64,000 bases of DNA from an uncultured Oscillospiraceae bacterium (lineage in GTDB: Bacteria; Bacillota; Clostridia; Oscillospirales; Oscillospiraceae), in contig CAJUKT010000107.1 of NCBI GenBank assembly GCA_910587255.1, forward strand, positions 1-64,000. Reading direction: 5' to 3'. The notes below the pieces were generated by a model. That model ran no database searches. It had not been told where the DNA came from and worked only from the letters and a program-made list of their open reading frames with translations. The position numbers and the translations under genes were made by a program. Below, one piece after another: positions 48,436-57,033 of this stretch. Position 1 is the first letter of the stretch; each line of letters opens with the position of its first letter.

Positions 48436-49502
48436 TGCAGGGCCTCCAATCGTTTCAGTAGTTCCGCCTTGGGCAGCTTGTGGGGGGAGGCATGTCCCAT
48501 TTGATCCAGCAGGATGAGGGTGATGTCCGCCCCCGCCCCCTTCTTGTCCAGACCGACGGCGGCGGCGTAGTCTGACCTGGAGCAGGAAATCCGGGTGGGC
48601 AGGCCCAGGGCGCTCAGCGCGGCCTCGATCTGCTCGGGAACCTCTGGAGGGGTGCCCAGCCTGGCCCCCAGCCTGGCGGCGGCACACATGCCAGCGGCCA
48701 CCGCCTGGCCGTGGGTCCACTCCACGTAATGGCCCGCCAGCTCGTAGGCGTGGCCCAGGGTGTGGCCGAAGTTCAGGATCATCCGCAGGCCGGTGTCCAG
48801 CTCGTCCTCCATGACCACTTTCCGTTTGATATCGCAGCAGGTATACAGGATGTGTTCAATATCCGCCATCAGCGCCTGCCGGGAGGGCCGGGCGGCGAGA
48901 AAATGGAAGAAGTCCTCGTCCCAGATGCAGCCGTACTTCACCACCTCCGCCATACCGTCCATGAACACGGGCAGGGGCAGGGTGTCCAGCGTCTCCGGGT
49001 CCATGAGCACCAGCTTGGGCTGGCAGAACACCCCGGCCAGGTTCTTGCCCGCCTTCAGGTCAATGGCGGTCTTGCCGCCCACGGAGGAGTCCACCTGGGC
49101 CAGCAGCGTGGTGGGGATCTGGACGAAGGGCACCCCCCGCAGGATGGTGGCGGCGGCGAAGCCCGCCAGGTCCCCCACCACGCCGCCCCCCAGGGCGGCG
49201 ACGCCGTCGGTGCGGGTGAGGCCGAAGTCCATGAAGTCCTCCCAGAGCCGGGCAAGCTGGGACGGGTTTTTGCTTTTCTCCCCGGCCGGGACAGGGAAAA
49301 AGCCGCATTCAAACCCGGCGGCCTCCAGGCTGGCCTTTACCCGGTTGTAGTAGAGGGGCCCTACGTTGGCGTCGCTGACCACGGCCAGCCTGCGCCCCCC
49401 CGGCAGGGCGGCCCGCACCCGCTCCCCCGCCTGGGCGAGCAGGCCCCGCTGAATCAAAATGTCGTACTCCCGGCCCGGCAGGGCCACGGTGAGGGTTGTC
49501 AT
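48432..49502 (-). CDS. aroB: 3-dehydroquinate synthase
   Basis: 356 aa. NAD-binding and metal motifs: ALGGGVVGDLAGFAAA, PTTLLAQVDSSVGGKTAID, MAEVVKYGCI and NFGHTLGHAYE (Zn His). It cyclises DAHP to 3-dehydroquinate. Lies 45 bp after aroF and overlaps aroA by 4 nt. Confidence 0.95.
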   Translation of the reverse strand: MTTLTVALPGREYDILIQRGLLAQAGERVRAALPGGRRLAVVSDANVGPLYYNRVKASLEAAGFECGFFPVPAGEKSKNPSQLARLWEDFMDFGLTRTDGVAALGGGVVGDLAGFAAATILRGVPFVQIPTTLLAQVDSSVGGKTAIDLKAGKNLAGVFCQPKLVLMDPETLDTLPLPVFMDGMAEVVKYGCIWDEDFFHFLAARPSRQALMADIEHILYTCCDIKRKVVMEDELDTGLRMILNFGHTLGHAYELAGHYVEWTHGQAVAAGMCAAARLGARLGTPPEVPEQIEAALSALGLPTRISCSRSDYAAAVGLDKKGAGADITLILLDQMGHASPHKLPKAELLKRLEALQ

Positions 49503-49547
49503 GTCAAATGCCCCTTTCTGTCGGAGGCGGGCCTGCCCCGCCCGCCG

Positions 49548-50570
49548 TTATACCAATTTCTTCCCCATCAGCTCAATGAGCGGATTCAGCTTCCCCATGA
49601 GATGCCGGAACTTCTCCGGGGTGAGGGACTGGGCCCCGTCGCACTTGGCGCAGGGGGGATCGTTGTGCACCTCCACCATGAGCCCGTCCGCCCCCACCGC
49701 CACGGCCGCCATGGCCAGGGGCTCCACCATCCAGTACATCCCGGCGGCGTGGGAGGGGTCCACCACGATGGGCAGGTGGCTCATCCTGCGGATGGCCGGG
49801 ATGGCGGACAGGTCCAGGGTGTTGCGGGTGAAGGTCTCAAAGGTGCGCACCCCCCGTTCGCACAAAATCACGTTTTCATTGCCCGCGGCCATGATATACT
49901 CCGCCGACATGATCCACTCCTCGTAGGTGTTGCTGAGCCCCCGCTTGAGCAGCACAGGCTTGGACAGCCTGCCCACCTCCTTCAAAAGGTCGAAGTTCTG
50001 CATGTTCCGGGCGCCGATCTGCACCAGGTCCACCTTTTCCTCAAACAGCCCGCAGTACCGGGGGGCCATGATCTCGGACACGATGGGCAGGCCGGTGGCG
50101 GCCTTGGCCTCCAGCAGCAGCTCCAGCGCGTCGGTGCCCATGCCCTGGAAGGAGTAGGGGGAGGTGCGGGGCTTGAACGCGCCCCCCCGCAGCAGGGCGG
50201 CCCCCGCCTGCTTCACATCCCGGGCCACCTCCACGATCTGCCCCTCGCTCTCCACCGAGCAGGGGCCGGCGATGACGGTGAACCGGCCCGCGCCGCCGAT
50301 GGGCACGCCGGACACGTCCGCCACCGTGTCCTCCGGGTGGAACTTGCGGTTCGCCTTTTTGTAGGGCTCCTGCACCCGCATGACCCGCTCCACATCATCG
50401 TTCATGGTGAGCTTGTCCATGTCGATATGGGCGGTGTCCCCCACCAGCCCCAGGATGGAGCAGCCCACGCCGTTGGTGATCCCCACGGCCACGCCATGCT
50501 CCCGCTCCAGCTGGCTCACGAGGGCCTGGATGCGCTCGGGGCCAACGCCGTGCTTCATCACAATTACCAT
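49548..50570 (-). CDS. aroF: DAHP synthase, type I-beta with N-terminal regulatory domain
   Basis: 340 aa from the ATG at 50570 (AAAGGAG upstream). N-terminal ferredoxin-like regulatory domain (about 1-70: MVIVMKHGVGPERIQALVSQ) followed by the barrel with IAGPCSVES, KPRTSPYSFQG, QIGARNMQN, LKRGLS and VDPSHAAG. First enzyme of the shikimate pathway and first structural gene of the operon. The frame is open upstream to a GTG at 50681, whose start overlaps the leader-peptide stop, so an N-terminally extended form is possible. Confidence 0.94.
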   Translation of the reverse strand: MVIVMKHGVGPERIQALVSQLEREHGVAVGITNGVGCSILGLVGDTAHIDMDKLTMNDDVERVMRVQEPYKKANRKFHPEDTVADVSGVPIGGAGRFTVIAGPCSVESEGQIVEVARDVKQAGAALLRGGAFKPRTSPYSFQGMGTDALELLLEAKAATGLPIVSEIMAPRYCGLFEEKVDLVQIGARNMQNFDLLKEVGRLSKPVLLKRGLSNTYEEWIMSAEYIMAAGNENVILCERGVRTFETFTRNTLDLSAIPAIRRMSHLPIVVDPSHAAGMYWMVEPLAMAAVAVGADGLMVEVHNDPPCAKCDGAQSLTPEKFRHLMGKLNPLIELMGKKLV

Positions 50571-50605
50571 AGTAAAAAACTCCTTTTCCTCAAAAGATAA
50601 AAGCC

Positions 50606-50631
50606 CATGGTCCGCCGGTACGCGGTCCATG
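50606..50631 (-). terminator. possible attenuator hairpin in the aroF leader
   Basis: CATGGACCGC pairs with GCGGACCATG (one mismatch), followed on the minus strand by GGCTTTTATCTTTT. A weak intrinsic terminator between the leader peptide and aroF. Confidence 0.5.
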
Positions 50632-50677
50632 AGCTCCCCAAAAGATGCAAGTTCAGGCGGGGCCTGCCGCCCCTCGC

Positions 50678-50773
50678 TCACACAGCCCGCTGCTCCACGC
50701 CAAAACAGCCGGACACGCTAAATCGGGTCCGGCCAAGGGCAGCGGTGAAGCTGTGGGCGTTGGAAGGGGTCAT
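50678..50773 (-). CDS. leader peptide of the aromatic operon
   Basis: 31 aa, beginning MTPSNAHSFTAALG. The ATG at 50773 has GAGG 8 nt upstream and follows a good promoter by about 25 nt. It contains three Phe (residues 9, 18, 24) and no Trp or Tyr. The codons for the middle part overlap a GCCGGAC/GTCCGGC stem (50708-50733). Together with the hairpin at 50606-50631 this looks like a transcription attenuation leader sensing phenylalanine supply, though the Phe codons are not adjacent as in classical leaders. Confidence 0.55.
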   Translation of the reverse strand: MTPSNAHSFTAALGRTRFSVSGCFGVEQRAV

Positions 50774-50803
50774 TGGGAGTACCTCGCTTTTTGAGTTGGG
50801 GAC

Positions 50804-50832
50804 ATTATATACTTTAACCAGATAAAATGCAA
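50804..50832 (-). promoter_or_regulatory. sigma-A promoter of the aromatic operon
   Basis: Minus strand TTGCAT (50832-50827), 17-bp spacer, TATAAT (50809-50804). Confidence 0.8.
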
Positions 50833-50882
50833 GAGCTATTTTTGCCGGGGCGGCGCACAGGCTTTTGCAGGGCCCCTTTTTC

Positions 50883-50911
50883 TTGACAGCGGCGGGCAAG
50901 GGGGCTAAAAT
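50883..50911 (+). promoter_or_regulatory. sigma-A promoter for cinA
   Basis: TTGACA (50883-50888), 17-bp spacer, TAAAAT (50906-50911); start codon 30 bp downstream with AAGGAGG between. Confidence 0.78.
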
Positions 50912-50941
50912 GGGAAACAGAAACCGCAAGGAGGCCAAACC

Positions 50942-52192
50942 ATGAGCCATACCGTTGAAATCCTGTCTGTGGGCACCGAGCTGCTGCTGGGCTCCATCGT
51001 CAACTCCGACGCCCAGGCCCTCAGCCGTGAGCTGTCCTGCCTGGGGCTGAACGTGCTGTACCACTCGGTGGTGGGGGACAACCCGGGGCGTCTGCGCGCG
51101 GCGGTGGAGCTGGCCCGGAGCCGGGCGGATGTGATCGTCACCACCGGCGGGCTGGGCCCCACCTGCGACGACCTGACCAAGCAGACCCTGGCCGGGTGCT
51201 TTGGGCGGGAGCTGGTGTTCCATTCCGAGTGCGCCCAGGCGATCAGGGATTTTTTCGCCCGGATGGGCAGGGAGATGACGGAAAACAACCTACAGCAGGC
51301 GTACCTCCCTGCGGGCTGCCACATCCTGGACAACGCCTGGGGCACCGCCCCCGGCTGCGCCTTTGAGGCGGAGGGGACCTATGTGGTCATGCTCCCCGGC
51401 CCGCCCCGGGAGTGCCTGCCCATGTTCCGGGAGCGGGCGCTGCCCTGGCTGGCGCGGCTGAGCGAGGGGGTCATCCGCTCCCGCACCCTGCGGGTGTTCG
51501 GCATGGGGGAGTCGGCTGTGGAGGCCCTGCTGCGTGAGCGGATGAACGCCCTGGCAAATCCCACCCTGGCCCCATACGCCAAGGAGGGGGAGGTGGAGCT
51601 GCGCATCACCGCCAAGGCGGACACGCCGGAGCAGGCGGACGCCCTCATCGCCCCGGTAGAGGCAGAAGTGCGCGGGCTGCTGGGGGAGCTTGTCTACGGC
51701 GCGGACGTGTCGGGGCTGCCCCAGGTGGTGCTGGAGGCGGCCCGGGAGCGGGGCCTCACCCTGGGGACGGCGGAGAGCTGCACCGGGGGCCTCATCGCCA
51801 AGCTCATCACCGACGTGCCCGGCGCCGCGTCGGTGTTCAAGGGGGGCGTGGTGAGCTACCACTGCGAGGTAAAAGCGGGGATGCTGGGGGTGTCCCAGCA
51901 TCTGCTGGACCAGCGGGGCGCGGTGTGCGCCGAGGTGGCGCAGCAGATGGCCCTGGGGGCCCGGCAGGCGCTGGGATGCGATCTGGCGGTGTCCGTCACC
52001 GGGGTGGCGGGGCCCGACCCGGACGATTGGGGCAACCCGGTGGGGCTGGTATACGCCGCCCTGGCGGCCCCCGACGGCTGCCAGGTGAAGCAGCTGCATC
52101 TGGCGGGCACGGGAGCGCGGCGGGACCGCATCCGCACCCTGGCCGCCAACCACGCGCTGGACATGGCCAGAAGGTGGTTAGAGAAGCGCTGA
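50942..52192 (+). CDS. cinA: CinA-like protein (NMN deamidase / damage-inducible)
   Basis: 416 aa. N-terminal MoaB-like (COG1058) domain with VGTELLLGSIVNSDAQ and TTGGLGPTCDDLTKQ. C-terminal CinA (PncC) domain with GTAESCTGGLIAKLITDVPGA-type motif, FKGGVVSYHCEVK and SVTGVAGPDP. The PncC part deamidates NMN in pyridine-nucleotide recycling; the N-terminal part is an ADP-ribose pyrophosphatase in some homologues. AAGGAGG precedes the ATG at 50942. Confidence 0.93.
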   Translation: MSHTVEILSVGTELLLGSIVNSDAQALSRELSCLGLNVLYHSVVGDNPGRLRAAVELARSRADVIVTTGGLGPTCDDLTKQTLAGCFGRELVFHSECAQAIRDFFARMGREMTENNLQQAYLPAGCHILDNAWGTAPGCAFEAEGTYVVMLPGPPRECLPMFRERALPWLARLSEGVIRSRTLRVFGMGESAVEALLRERMNALANPTLAPYAKEGEVELRITAKADTPEQADALIAPVEAEVRGLLGELVYGADVSGLPQVVLEAARERGLTLGTAESCTGGLIAKLITDVPGAASVFKGGVVSYHCEVKAGMLGVSQHLLDQRGAVCAEVAQQMALGARQALGCDLAVSVTGVAGPDPDDWGNPVGLVYAALAAPDGCQVKQLHLAGTGARRDRIRTLAANHALDMARRWLEKR

Positions 52193-52245
52193 GCCGTCGC
52201 GAGCAGCGGGCTAAGCCGCGAGCAGCGGCCAAGGAGGTCGGCGGA

Positions 52246-53382
52246 ATGAAATACTGGAAAAAAATCACATCAAAGGCGCTGGCCCTGTGCGCCCTTGCGC
52301 TGGCGGCGGCCCTGGTCCTCTCCGCCTCCGCCTCCACGGGGAACGTGAACCTGATGGCGGTAAACGAGCGGGTGCTGCTGGACCTCACGGCGGACAATAT
52401 GCCCCGCACGGTGGGGGGTGTGCTGTACGTGCCCTACACCATGCTGTCCTATCAGGCCACCGGCATCGACCTGGGGGTAAACGCCATGTACAGCACCACC
52501 AAGCGCACGCTGCTGGTCACCGACGGGGAGCTGGGGGTGGTGTTCGACACCCGGGCCAACACCGCCCAGGATCTGTCCGGCATAACGGTGCCCGCCCAGG
52601 CCATGGTGCGCAACGGCACAGTCTTTGTGCCCATCGACTGGCTGTGCGAGTATTTCGGCACCATCCGGTGCACCCGCACCCGCACCCGGTACGGCACGCT
52701 GATCCGGCTGACCAGCAGCTCCGCCATCCTCAGCGACCGGGCCTTTCTGAGCGCGGCGGACAATCTGCTGGCGGACAGCCTGAACCGCTACCTGGAGTCG
52801 GGCGGCAGCGGGGAGGGCGAGAGCCCCGCCCCCCCCGATTCCGGCTCGGCGTCCGAGCCGCCCAGCGGCGGGGAGCTGTATCTGGCCCTGCGCTGGGGGG
52901 ACGACGGGGAGGAGTGCGTCCGGCTGGCGGAGGGGCGCGGGCTGCGGGCGCTGTTCCTGTTCACCCCGGAGCAGCTGCGGGAGCAGGACGACCTGGTGCG
53001 CCGGCTGGTGGGCGCGGGCCACACCATAGGGCTGTCCCTGGAGGGTGAGGATGTGGAGGCCTGCCTGGACCAGGCACAGGAGGGGCGCGGACTGCTGGCG
53101 GCCATCGCCCGCTGCCCCGCGCTGGTGGCCGGGGCCCCCAATCTGGACCGGGAGGGCCGGGATGCGCTGGCCCAGGACGGCTTCGCGGTGTGGCGGCCCA
53201 CCCTGAAGGGGACGGACTACTCCACCGGCGCGGCCCTGGCCCGGAAGCTGGACCCCCAGCAGGTGAACTATGTGGAGATTGGCTGCGGCAGCGGGGGCGC
53301 CAGGTTCCTGCGCGCGGCGCTGGACGCCATGGAGGAGGAGAACTGCCAGATCTACCAGGCCACGGCCCCCGCCTTGGCATAA
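52246..53382 (+). CDS. secreted protein with copper-amine-oxidase-N-like domain and degenerate polysaccharide-deacetylase-like domain
   Basis: 378 aa from the ATG at 52246 (AAGGAGG upstream). Signal peptide ALALCALALAAALVLSASAS. Residues about 28-165 look like the stalk/copper-amine-oxidase N-terminal domain of Firmicute surface proteins (RTVGGVLYVPYTML, VRNGTVFVPIDWLCEYFG). A Pro/Ser/Gly linker (about 183-205: GESPAPPDSGSASEPP) joins a C-terminal domain whose LVRRLVGAGHTIGLSLEGED recalls the GHTIGLH motif of NodB deacetylases. The metal-binding Asp and His are not obvious, so catalysis is doubtful. Probably an envelope protein of unknown function. Confidence 0.75.
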   Translation: MKYWKKITSKALALCALALAAALVLSASASTGNVNLMAVNERVLLDLTADNMPRTVGGVLYVPYTMLSYQATGIDLGVNAMYSTTKRTLLVTDGELGVVFDTRANTAQDLSGITVPAQAMVRNGTVFVPIDWLCEYFGTIRCTRTRTRYGTLIRLTSSSAILSDRAFLSAADNLLADSLNRYLESGGSGEGESPAPPDSGSASEPPSGGELYLALRWGDDGEECVRLAEGRGLRALFLFTPEQLREQDDLVRRLVGAGHTIGLSLEGEDVEACLDQAQEGRGLLAAIARCPALVAGAPNLDREGRDALAQDGFAVWRPTLKGTDYSTGAALARKLDPQQVNYVEIGCGSGGARFLRAALDAMEEENCQIYQATAPALA

Positions 53383-53383
53383 A

Positions 53384-53415
53384 CAAAAGCCCATCCTTCC
53401 CGGGATGGGCTTTTG
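53384..53415 (+). terminator. rho-independent terminator
   Basis: CAAAAGCCCATCC pairs with GGATGGGCTTTTG over a 6-nt loop, directly after the stop of the secreted-protein gene. Confidence 0.9.
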
Positions 53416-53433
53416 TCATAGGGTCAGGGTATG

Positions 53434-53454
53434 CCGGCAATTTTCAAACAGCAC
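53434..53454. repeat. remnant end of a family-2 repeat
   Basis: CCGGCAATTTTCAAACAGCAC, read from the minus strand as GTGCTGTTTGAAAATTGCC, matches the terminal repeat of the element at 40985-41146. It touches the stop codon of the next gene (53455). Confidence 0.65.
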
Positions 53455-53889
53455 CTATCCTCTCGCTGCTATCATGCTGTTCAAAACACGGTACTCCTCG
53501 TCGGACAGGTTGTTGACAATCCGATATTCCGCCGCGTCACCGCCTGTCCCCATTGCGTAAATCACGCTGGTCTGATCCAGCCATATGGAGAACGGGTATC
53601 CAATATTTTCTTCTTTGGGCCGTATCATCATAACCGCGTCCGGCGGCATATTCGGTACGGCGGAGTCATCCAGGGATTTTCCAGTCAGCAGGGCAAACAG
53701 GATGCGGTTTACAGTCCGCCTGTCCGAAATGGGCTTGGAGTTGGTATAATCAACCGCCCCTGCTTCCACGGGAAAACCAATGGTGATGCTGACATCTGCT
53801 TCATTCCATTTTATGAACAGCACAATGAGCACTGCGGCTGCGGCCAGCAGGACGAGGAATATGCAGCATTTTTTGAAATCAGGTTTCAT
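53455..53889 (-). CDS. small membrane-anchored protein of unknown function
   Basis: 144 aa. The start MKPDFKK at 53889 has AAGGAG 6 nt upstream. One N-terminal helix (CCIFLVLLAAAAVLIVLFI), then a soluble domain presumably outside the cell with DRRTVNRILFALLTG, VMMIRPKEENIGYPFSIW and the C-terminal LSDEEYRVLNSMI. The domain layout (a beta-sandwich-like part ending in a degron-like helix) is common in small Firmicute envelope proteins, but no family was recognised. The AT-richer base use than its neighbours hints at transfer. Confidence 0.72.
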   Translation of the reverse strand: MKPDFKKCCIFLVLLAAAAVLIVLFIKWNEADVSITIGFPVEAGAVDYTNSKPISDRRTVNRILFALLTGKSLDDSAVPNMPPDAVMMIRPKEENIGYPFSIWLDQTSVIYAMGTGGDAAEYRIVNNLSDEEYRVLNSMIAARG

Positions 53890-54020
53890 AGCCCGCTCCT
53901 TCGGCATAGTGCCATCGGGGTTCGCGGCGCCAGTCAGTTTGGCGCCGCCTCAATCCTGTACCCAGTCATGTGCATATCATACCATAAATTAGAAATTCTG
54001 TCAATCAATTTTGGCTGATT

Positions 54021-55193
54021 TTACAGGTCCAGAATCACCCGCTCTATGCTGCTTACCGCCTCCTCCACCAGGCCGTCCACATCCAGCGCCTTCTCCGCCT
54101 CCTCCAGCTCCTCCGGCTTCGGCTTGGTCCGGGGGTGCTTGGGGGTGAACACGGTGCAGCAGTCCTCATAGGGCAGGATGGAGGTCTCAAAGGTGCCGAT
54201 CCGCCGGGATATGCGGACGATCTCCTCCTTGTCCATCCCCACCAGGGGGCGCAGCACCGGCACAGTGCACACCGCGTCGGTGCACACCATGGCCTCCAGG
54301 GTCTGGCTGGCCACCTGGCCCACCGACTCCCCCGTGACCAGGGCATGGATGCCGTTCTTCTGGGCCACCCGGCAGGCGATGCGCATCATGAAGCGGCGCA
54401 TGAGGATGGTGAACAGCTCCTCGGGGCAGGCGCGGCGCAGCTCCTCCTGGATTTTGGTGAAGGGCACCACATGGACGCACTGCTTGCCCGTGTAGGGCAC
54501 CAGCAGCCGGGCCAGCTCCAGCACCTTCTCCTTGGCCTCGGGGGAGGTGTAGGGGTAGGAGTAGTAGTGGATCATGTCCACAATGATCCCCCGCTTTGCG
54601 GCCATCCAGGAGGCCACGGGGGAGTCGATGCCCCCGGACAGCAGGGACAGCGCCCGGCCCCCCATGCCCACGGGCAGCCCCCCCGCCCCCGGCTCCGGGT
54701 CGGCGTGGAGGTAGGCGTCAAAGTCCCGCACCTCCACATGAACCGTCAGCTCCGGGTGGTGCATGTCCGCCGCCAGGTGAGGGAAGCGGTCGTGGAGCTC
54801 GCCGCCCACATACTGGGACAGCTGGATGGAGGTCATGGGGAAGCTCTTGTCCGCCCGCTTGCTCTCCACCTTGAAGGACCTGGCGGAGCTCAGCTTGTCC
54901 CCCAGGTAGTCCACGGCGCACTGCACAATGGCGTCCCTGTCCTTGGGGCAGGCCCGGGCCCGGCACACCCCCACCGCCCCGAACAGCTTGCCCATGGCGG
55001 TCCAGGCGCCCTCGAAGTCGCAGGCATCGTCCAGCGGCTCCACATAGGTGGCGGACTGGCGGGTATAGACCTTGAAGGAGCCGTATTTCTTCAGCCTCCG
55101 CTTGGCGTTGCCCATCATTTTCTCCTCAAAGCCCCGGCGGTTGAGGCCCTTGAGCACCATCTCTCCCTGCTTGAGCAGGATGATCTCTTTCAT
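54021..55193 (-). CDS. thiI: tRNA 4-thiouridine synthetase ThiI
   Basis: 390 aa. Ferredoxin-like and THUMP domains (1 to about 165) followed by a PP-loop domain with SGGIDSPVASWM. The C-terminal rhodanese domain of the enterobacterial form is absent, as usual in Firmicutes. It adenylates U8 of tRNA for sulfur transfer and may also serve thiamine synthesis. The expected cysteine-desulfurase partner is not in the window. Confidence 0.93.
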   Translation of the reverse strand: MKEIILLKQGEMVLKGLNRRGFEEKMMGNAKRRLKKYGSFKVYTRQSATYVEPLDDACDFEGAWTAMGKLFGAVGVCRARACPKDRDAIVQCAVDYLGDKLSSARSFKVESKRADKSFPMTSIQLSQYVGGELHDRFPHLAADMHHPELTVHVEVRDFDAYLHADPEPGAGGLPVGMGGRALSLLSGGIDSPVASWMAAKRGIIVDMIHYYSYPYTSPEAKEKVLELARLLVPYTGKQCVHVVPFTKIQEELRRACPEELFTILMRRFMMRIACRVAQKNGIHALVTGESVGQVASQTLEAMVCTDAVCTVPVLRPLVGMDKEEIVRISRRIGTFETSILPYEDCCTVFTPKHPRTKPKPEELEEAEKALDVDGLVEEAVSSIERVILDL

Positions 55194-55301
55194 ACGCGTC
55201 CCTTGCTTTCTACATCGGATGTCCCCCTATTTTACAGGGACGGCGGGGCTGTGTCAAGGGCGGGCCCGCCCGGGCGGGTCGCGTGCGCGGACAGATTTTC
55301 C

Positions 55302-55330
55302 TTGCCCCCTGCCCCGGATTGTGTTAAAAT
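55302..55330 (+). promoter_or_regulatory. sigma-A promoter for the DUF1846 gene
   Basis: TTGCCC (55302-55307), 17-bp spacer, TAAAAT (55325-55330). Confidence 0.6.
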
Positions 55331-55401
55331 CTGGGGAGAGAACGCATACACCGGCGAGAGGGGGAGGGGGCCGCACGCGGGAGCCGCGGCCCTGCAATTT
55401 T

Positions 55402-56889
55402 ATGTCTATTGGGATTGGATTTGACAACCAGCGCTATGTGGAAACCCAGTCCGCCCACATCCGGGAGCGCATCGGCCAATTCGGCGGAAAGCTGTACCTG
55501 GAGTTCGGCGGAAAGCTGTTTGACGACTACCACGCGGCCCGGGTGCTGCCCGGCTTCGCCCCGGACAGCAAGATCCGTATGCTGCTGGCGCTGCGGGACA
55601 GCGTGGAGGTGGTGGTGGTCATCAACGCCGCCGCCATCGAGCAGAACAAGGTCCGGGGGGATCTGGGCATCACCTACGACGAGGACGTGCTGCGCCTCAT
55701 CGACACCTTCCGGGGGGAGGGGCTGTACGTGGGGAGCGTCACCATCACCCAGTACGCCGGGCAGCCGGCGGCGGACGCCTTCAAGCGCCGCTTGGAGGGG
55801 TTCGGGGTGCGGGTATACCTCCACTACCCCATCCCCGGGTACCCCCATGATGTCAGGCGCATCGTGTCGGAGGACGGCTTCGGCAAAAACGACTACATCG
55901 AGACCACAAAGCCCCTGGTGGTGGTCACCGCCCCCGGCCCCGGGTCCGGGAAGATGGCCACCTGCCTGTCCCAGCTCTACCACCACCATATCCGGGGGGT
56001 GCGGGCGGGGTACGCCAAATTCGAGACCTTCCCCATCTGGAACCTGCCCCTGAACCACCCGGTCAACCTGGCCTACGAGGCGGCCACCGCCGACCTGAAC
56101 GACGTGAATATGATCGACCCCTTCCACCTCCAGGCCTACGGGGAGACCACGGTGAACTACAACCGGGACGTGGAGGTATTTCCCGTCCTCCAGGCCATGT
56201 TCGGGGAGATCATGGGGGAGAGCCCCTACAAGTCCCCCACCGACATGGGGGTGAACATGGTGGGGCACTGCATCGTGGAGGACGGGGCGGTGTGCGCCGC
56301 CGCCAAGCAGGAAATCGTCCGGCGCTATTACGCCGCGCTGTGCGACCGCCGCCGGGGGCAGGGCAGCGACGAGACCGTCTACAAGCTGGAGCTGCTGATG
56401 AAGCAGGCCCAGGCCGGCCCGGAGCTGCGTCCCGTCATCCGCGCCGCCGAGGACAAGGCGGAGGAACGGGGGGAGCCCGCCGCCGCCATCCAGCTGCCCG
56501 ACGGGCGGGTGGCGGTGGGCAAGACCTCGGAGCTGATGGGGGCCGCCGCCGCCGCGCTGCTCAACGCCCTCAAGGCGCTCTCCGGCATCCACCGCAAGAC
56601 CCACCTCATCTCCCGGGAGGCCATCGAGCCCATCCAGGCCCTGAAGGTGGGCCACCTGGGCAGCCGCAACCCCCGGCTGCACAGCGACGAGGCGCTCATC
56701 GCCCTGGCCATCTCCACCGCCACCGTCCCCCTGGCCGCCCAGGCGCTGGACAGCCTGGACAAGCTGCGCGACTGCGAGGCCCACTCCTCCGTCATCCTCA
56801 CCGCCGCCGACAGCGGGACCTATGCCCGGCTGGGCCTGCGCCTCACCTGCACCCCCCGCTACCAGGGCAGCCAGCTCTATCACAAATAG
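55402..56889 (+). CDS. DUF1846 family protein
   Basis: 495 aa. Start MSIGIGFDNQRYVE at 55402 matches the family N-terminus although no strong ribosome site precedes it. Conserved blocks: GQFGGKLYLEFGGKLFDDYH, YAGQPAADAFKRRLE, VVTAPGPGSGKMATCLSQLY (P-loop-like), KFETFPIWNLPLNHPVN and MIDPFHLQAYGETTVNYNRD. Large conserved cytosolic protein of anaerobic Firmicutes with a solved fold but no established reaction. Stands alone under its own promoter. Confidence 0.9.
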   Translation: MSIGIGFDNQRYVETQSAHIRERIGQFGGKLYLEFGGKLFDDYHAARVLPGFAPDSKIRMLLALRDSVEVVVVINAAAIEQNKVRGDLGITYDEDVLRLIDTFRGEGLYVGSVTITQYAGQPAADAFKRRLEGFGVRVYLHYPIPGYPHDVRRIVSEDGFGKNDYIETTKPLVVVTAPGPGSGKMATCLSQLYHHHIRGVRAGYAKFETFPIWNLPLNHPVNLAYEAATADLNDVNMIDPFHLQAYGETTVNYNRDVEVFPVLQAMFGEIMGESPYKSPTDMGVNMVGHCIVEDGAVCAAAKQEIVRRYYAALCDRRRGQGSDETVYKLELLMKQAQAGPELRPVIRAAEDKAEERGEPAAAIQLPDGRVAVGKTSELMGAAAAALLNALKALSGIHRKTHLISREAIEPIQALKVGHLGSRNPRLHSDEALIALAISTATVPLAAQALDSLDKLRDCEAHSSVILTAADSGTYARLGLRLTCTPRYQGSQLYHK

Positions 56890-56892
56890 GGA

Positions 56893-56908
56893 CGTTTCAC
56901 GTGAAACG
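56893..56908. promoter_or_regulatory. parS-like ParB binding site 2
   Basis: GTTTCACGTGAAAC core (56894-56907) within a perfect 20-bp palindrome running 56891-56910; 14 of 16 consensus positions. Four bp after the DUF1846 stop. Confidence 0.8.
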
Positions 56909-56938
56909 TCAGTTCGTTTTCTTTCAGGAAGAAAGGGC

Positions 56939-56967
56939 TTGCAATTGGGCGCGGGCTGTGGTATTAT
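56939..56967 (+). promoter_or_regulatory. sigma-A promoter for secG
   Basis: TTGCAA (56939-56944), 17-bp spacer, TATTAT (56962-56967). Confidence 0.72.
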
Positions 56968-57033
56968 ATCTGATACCTGTTGTGCGGGATCTGCCCGCTT
57001 TTACCAAGCCATTACCGAAAGGATTTGAGACAA

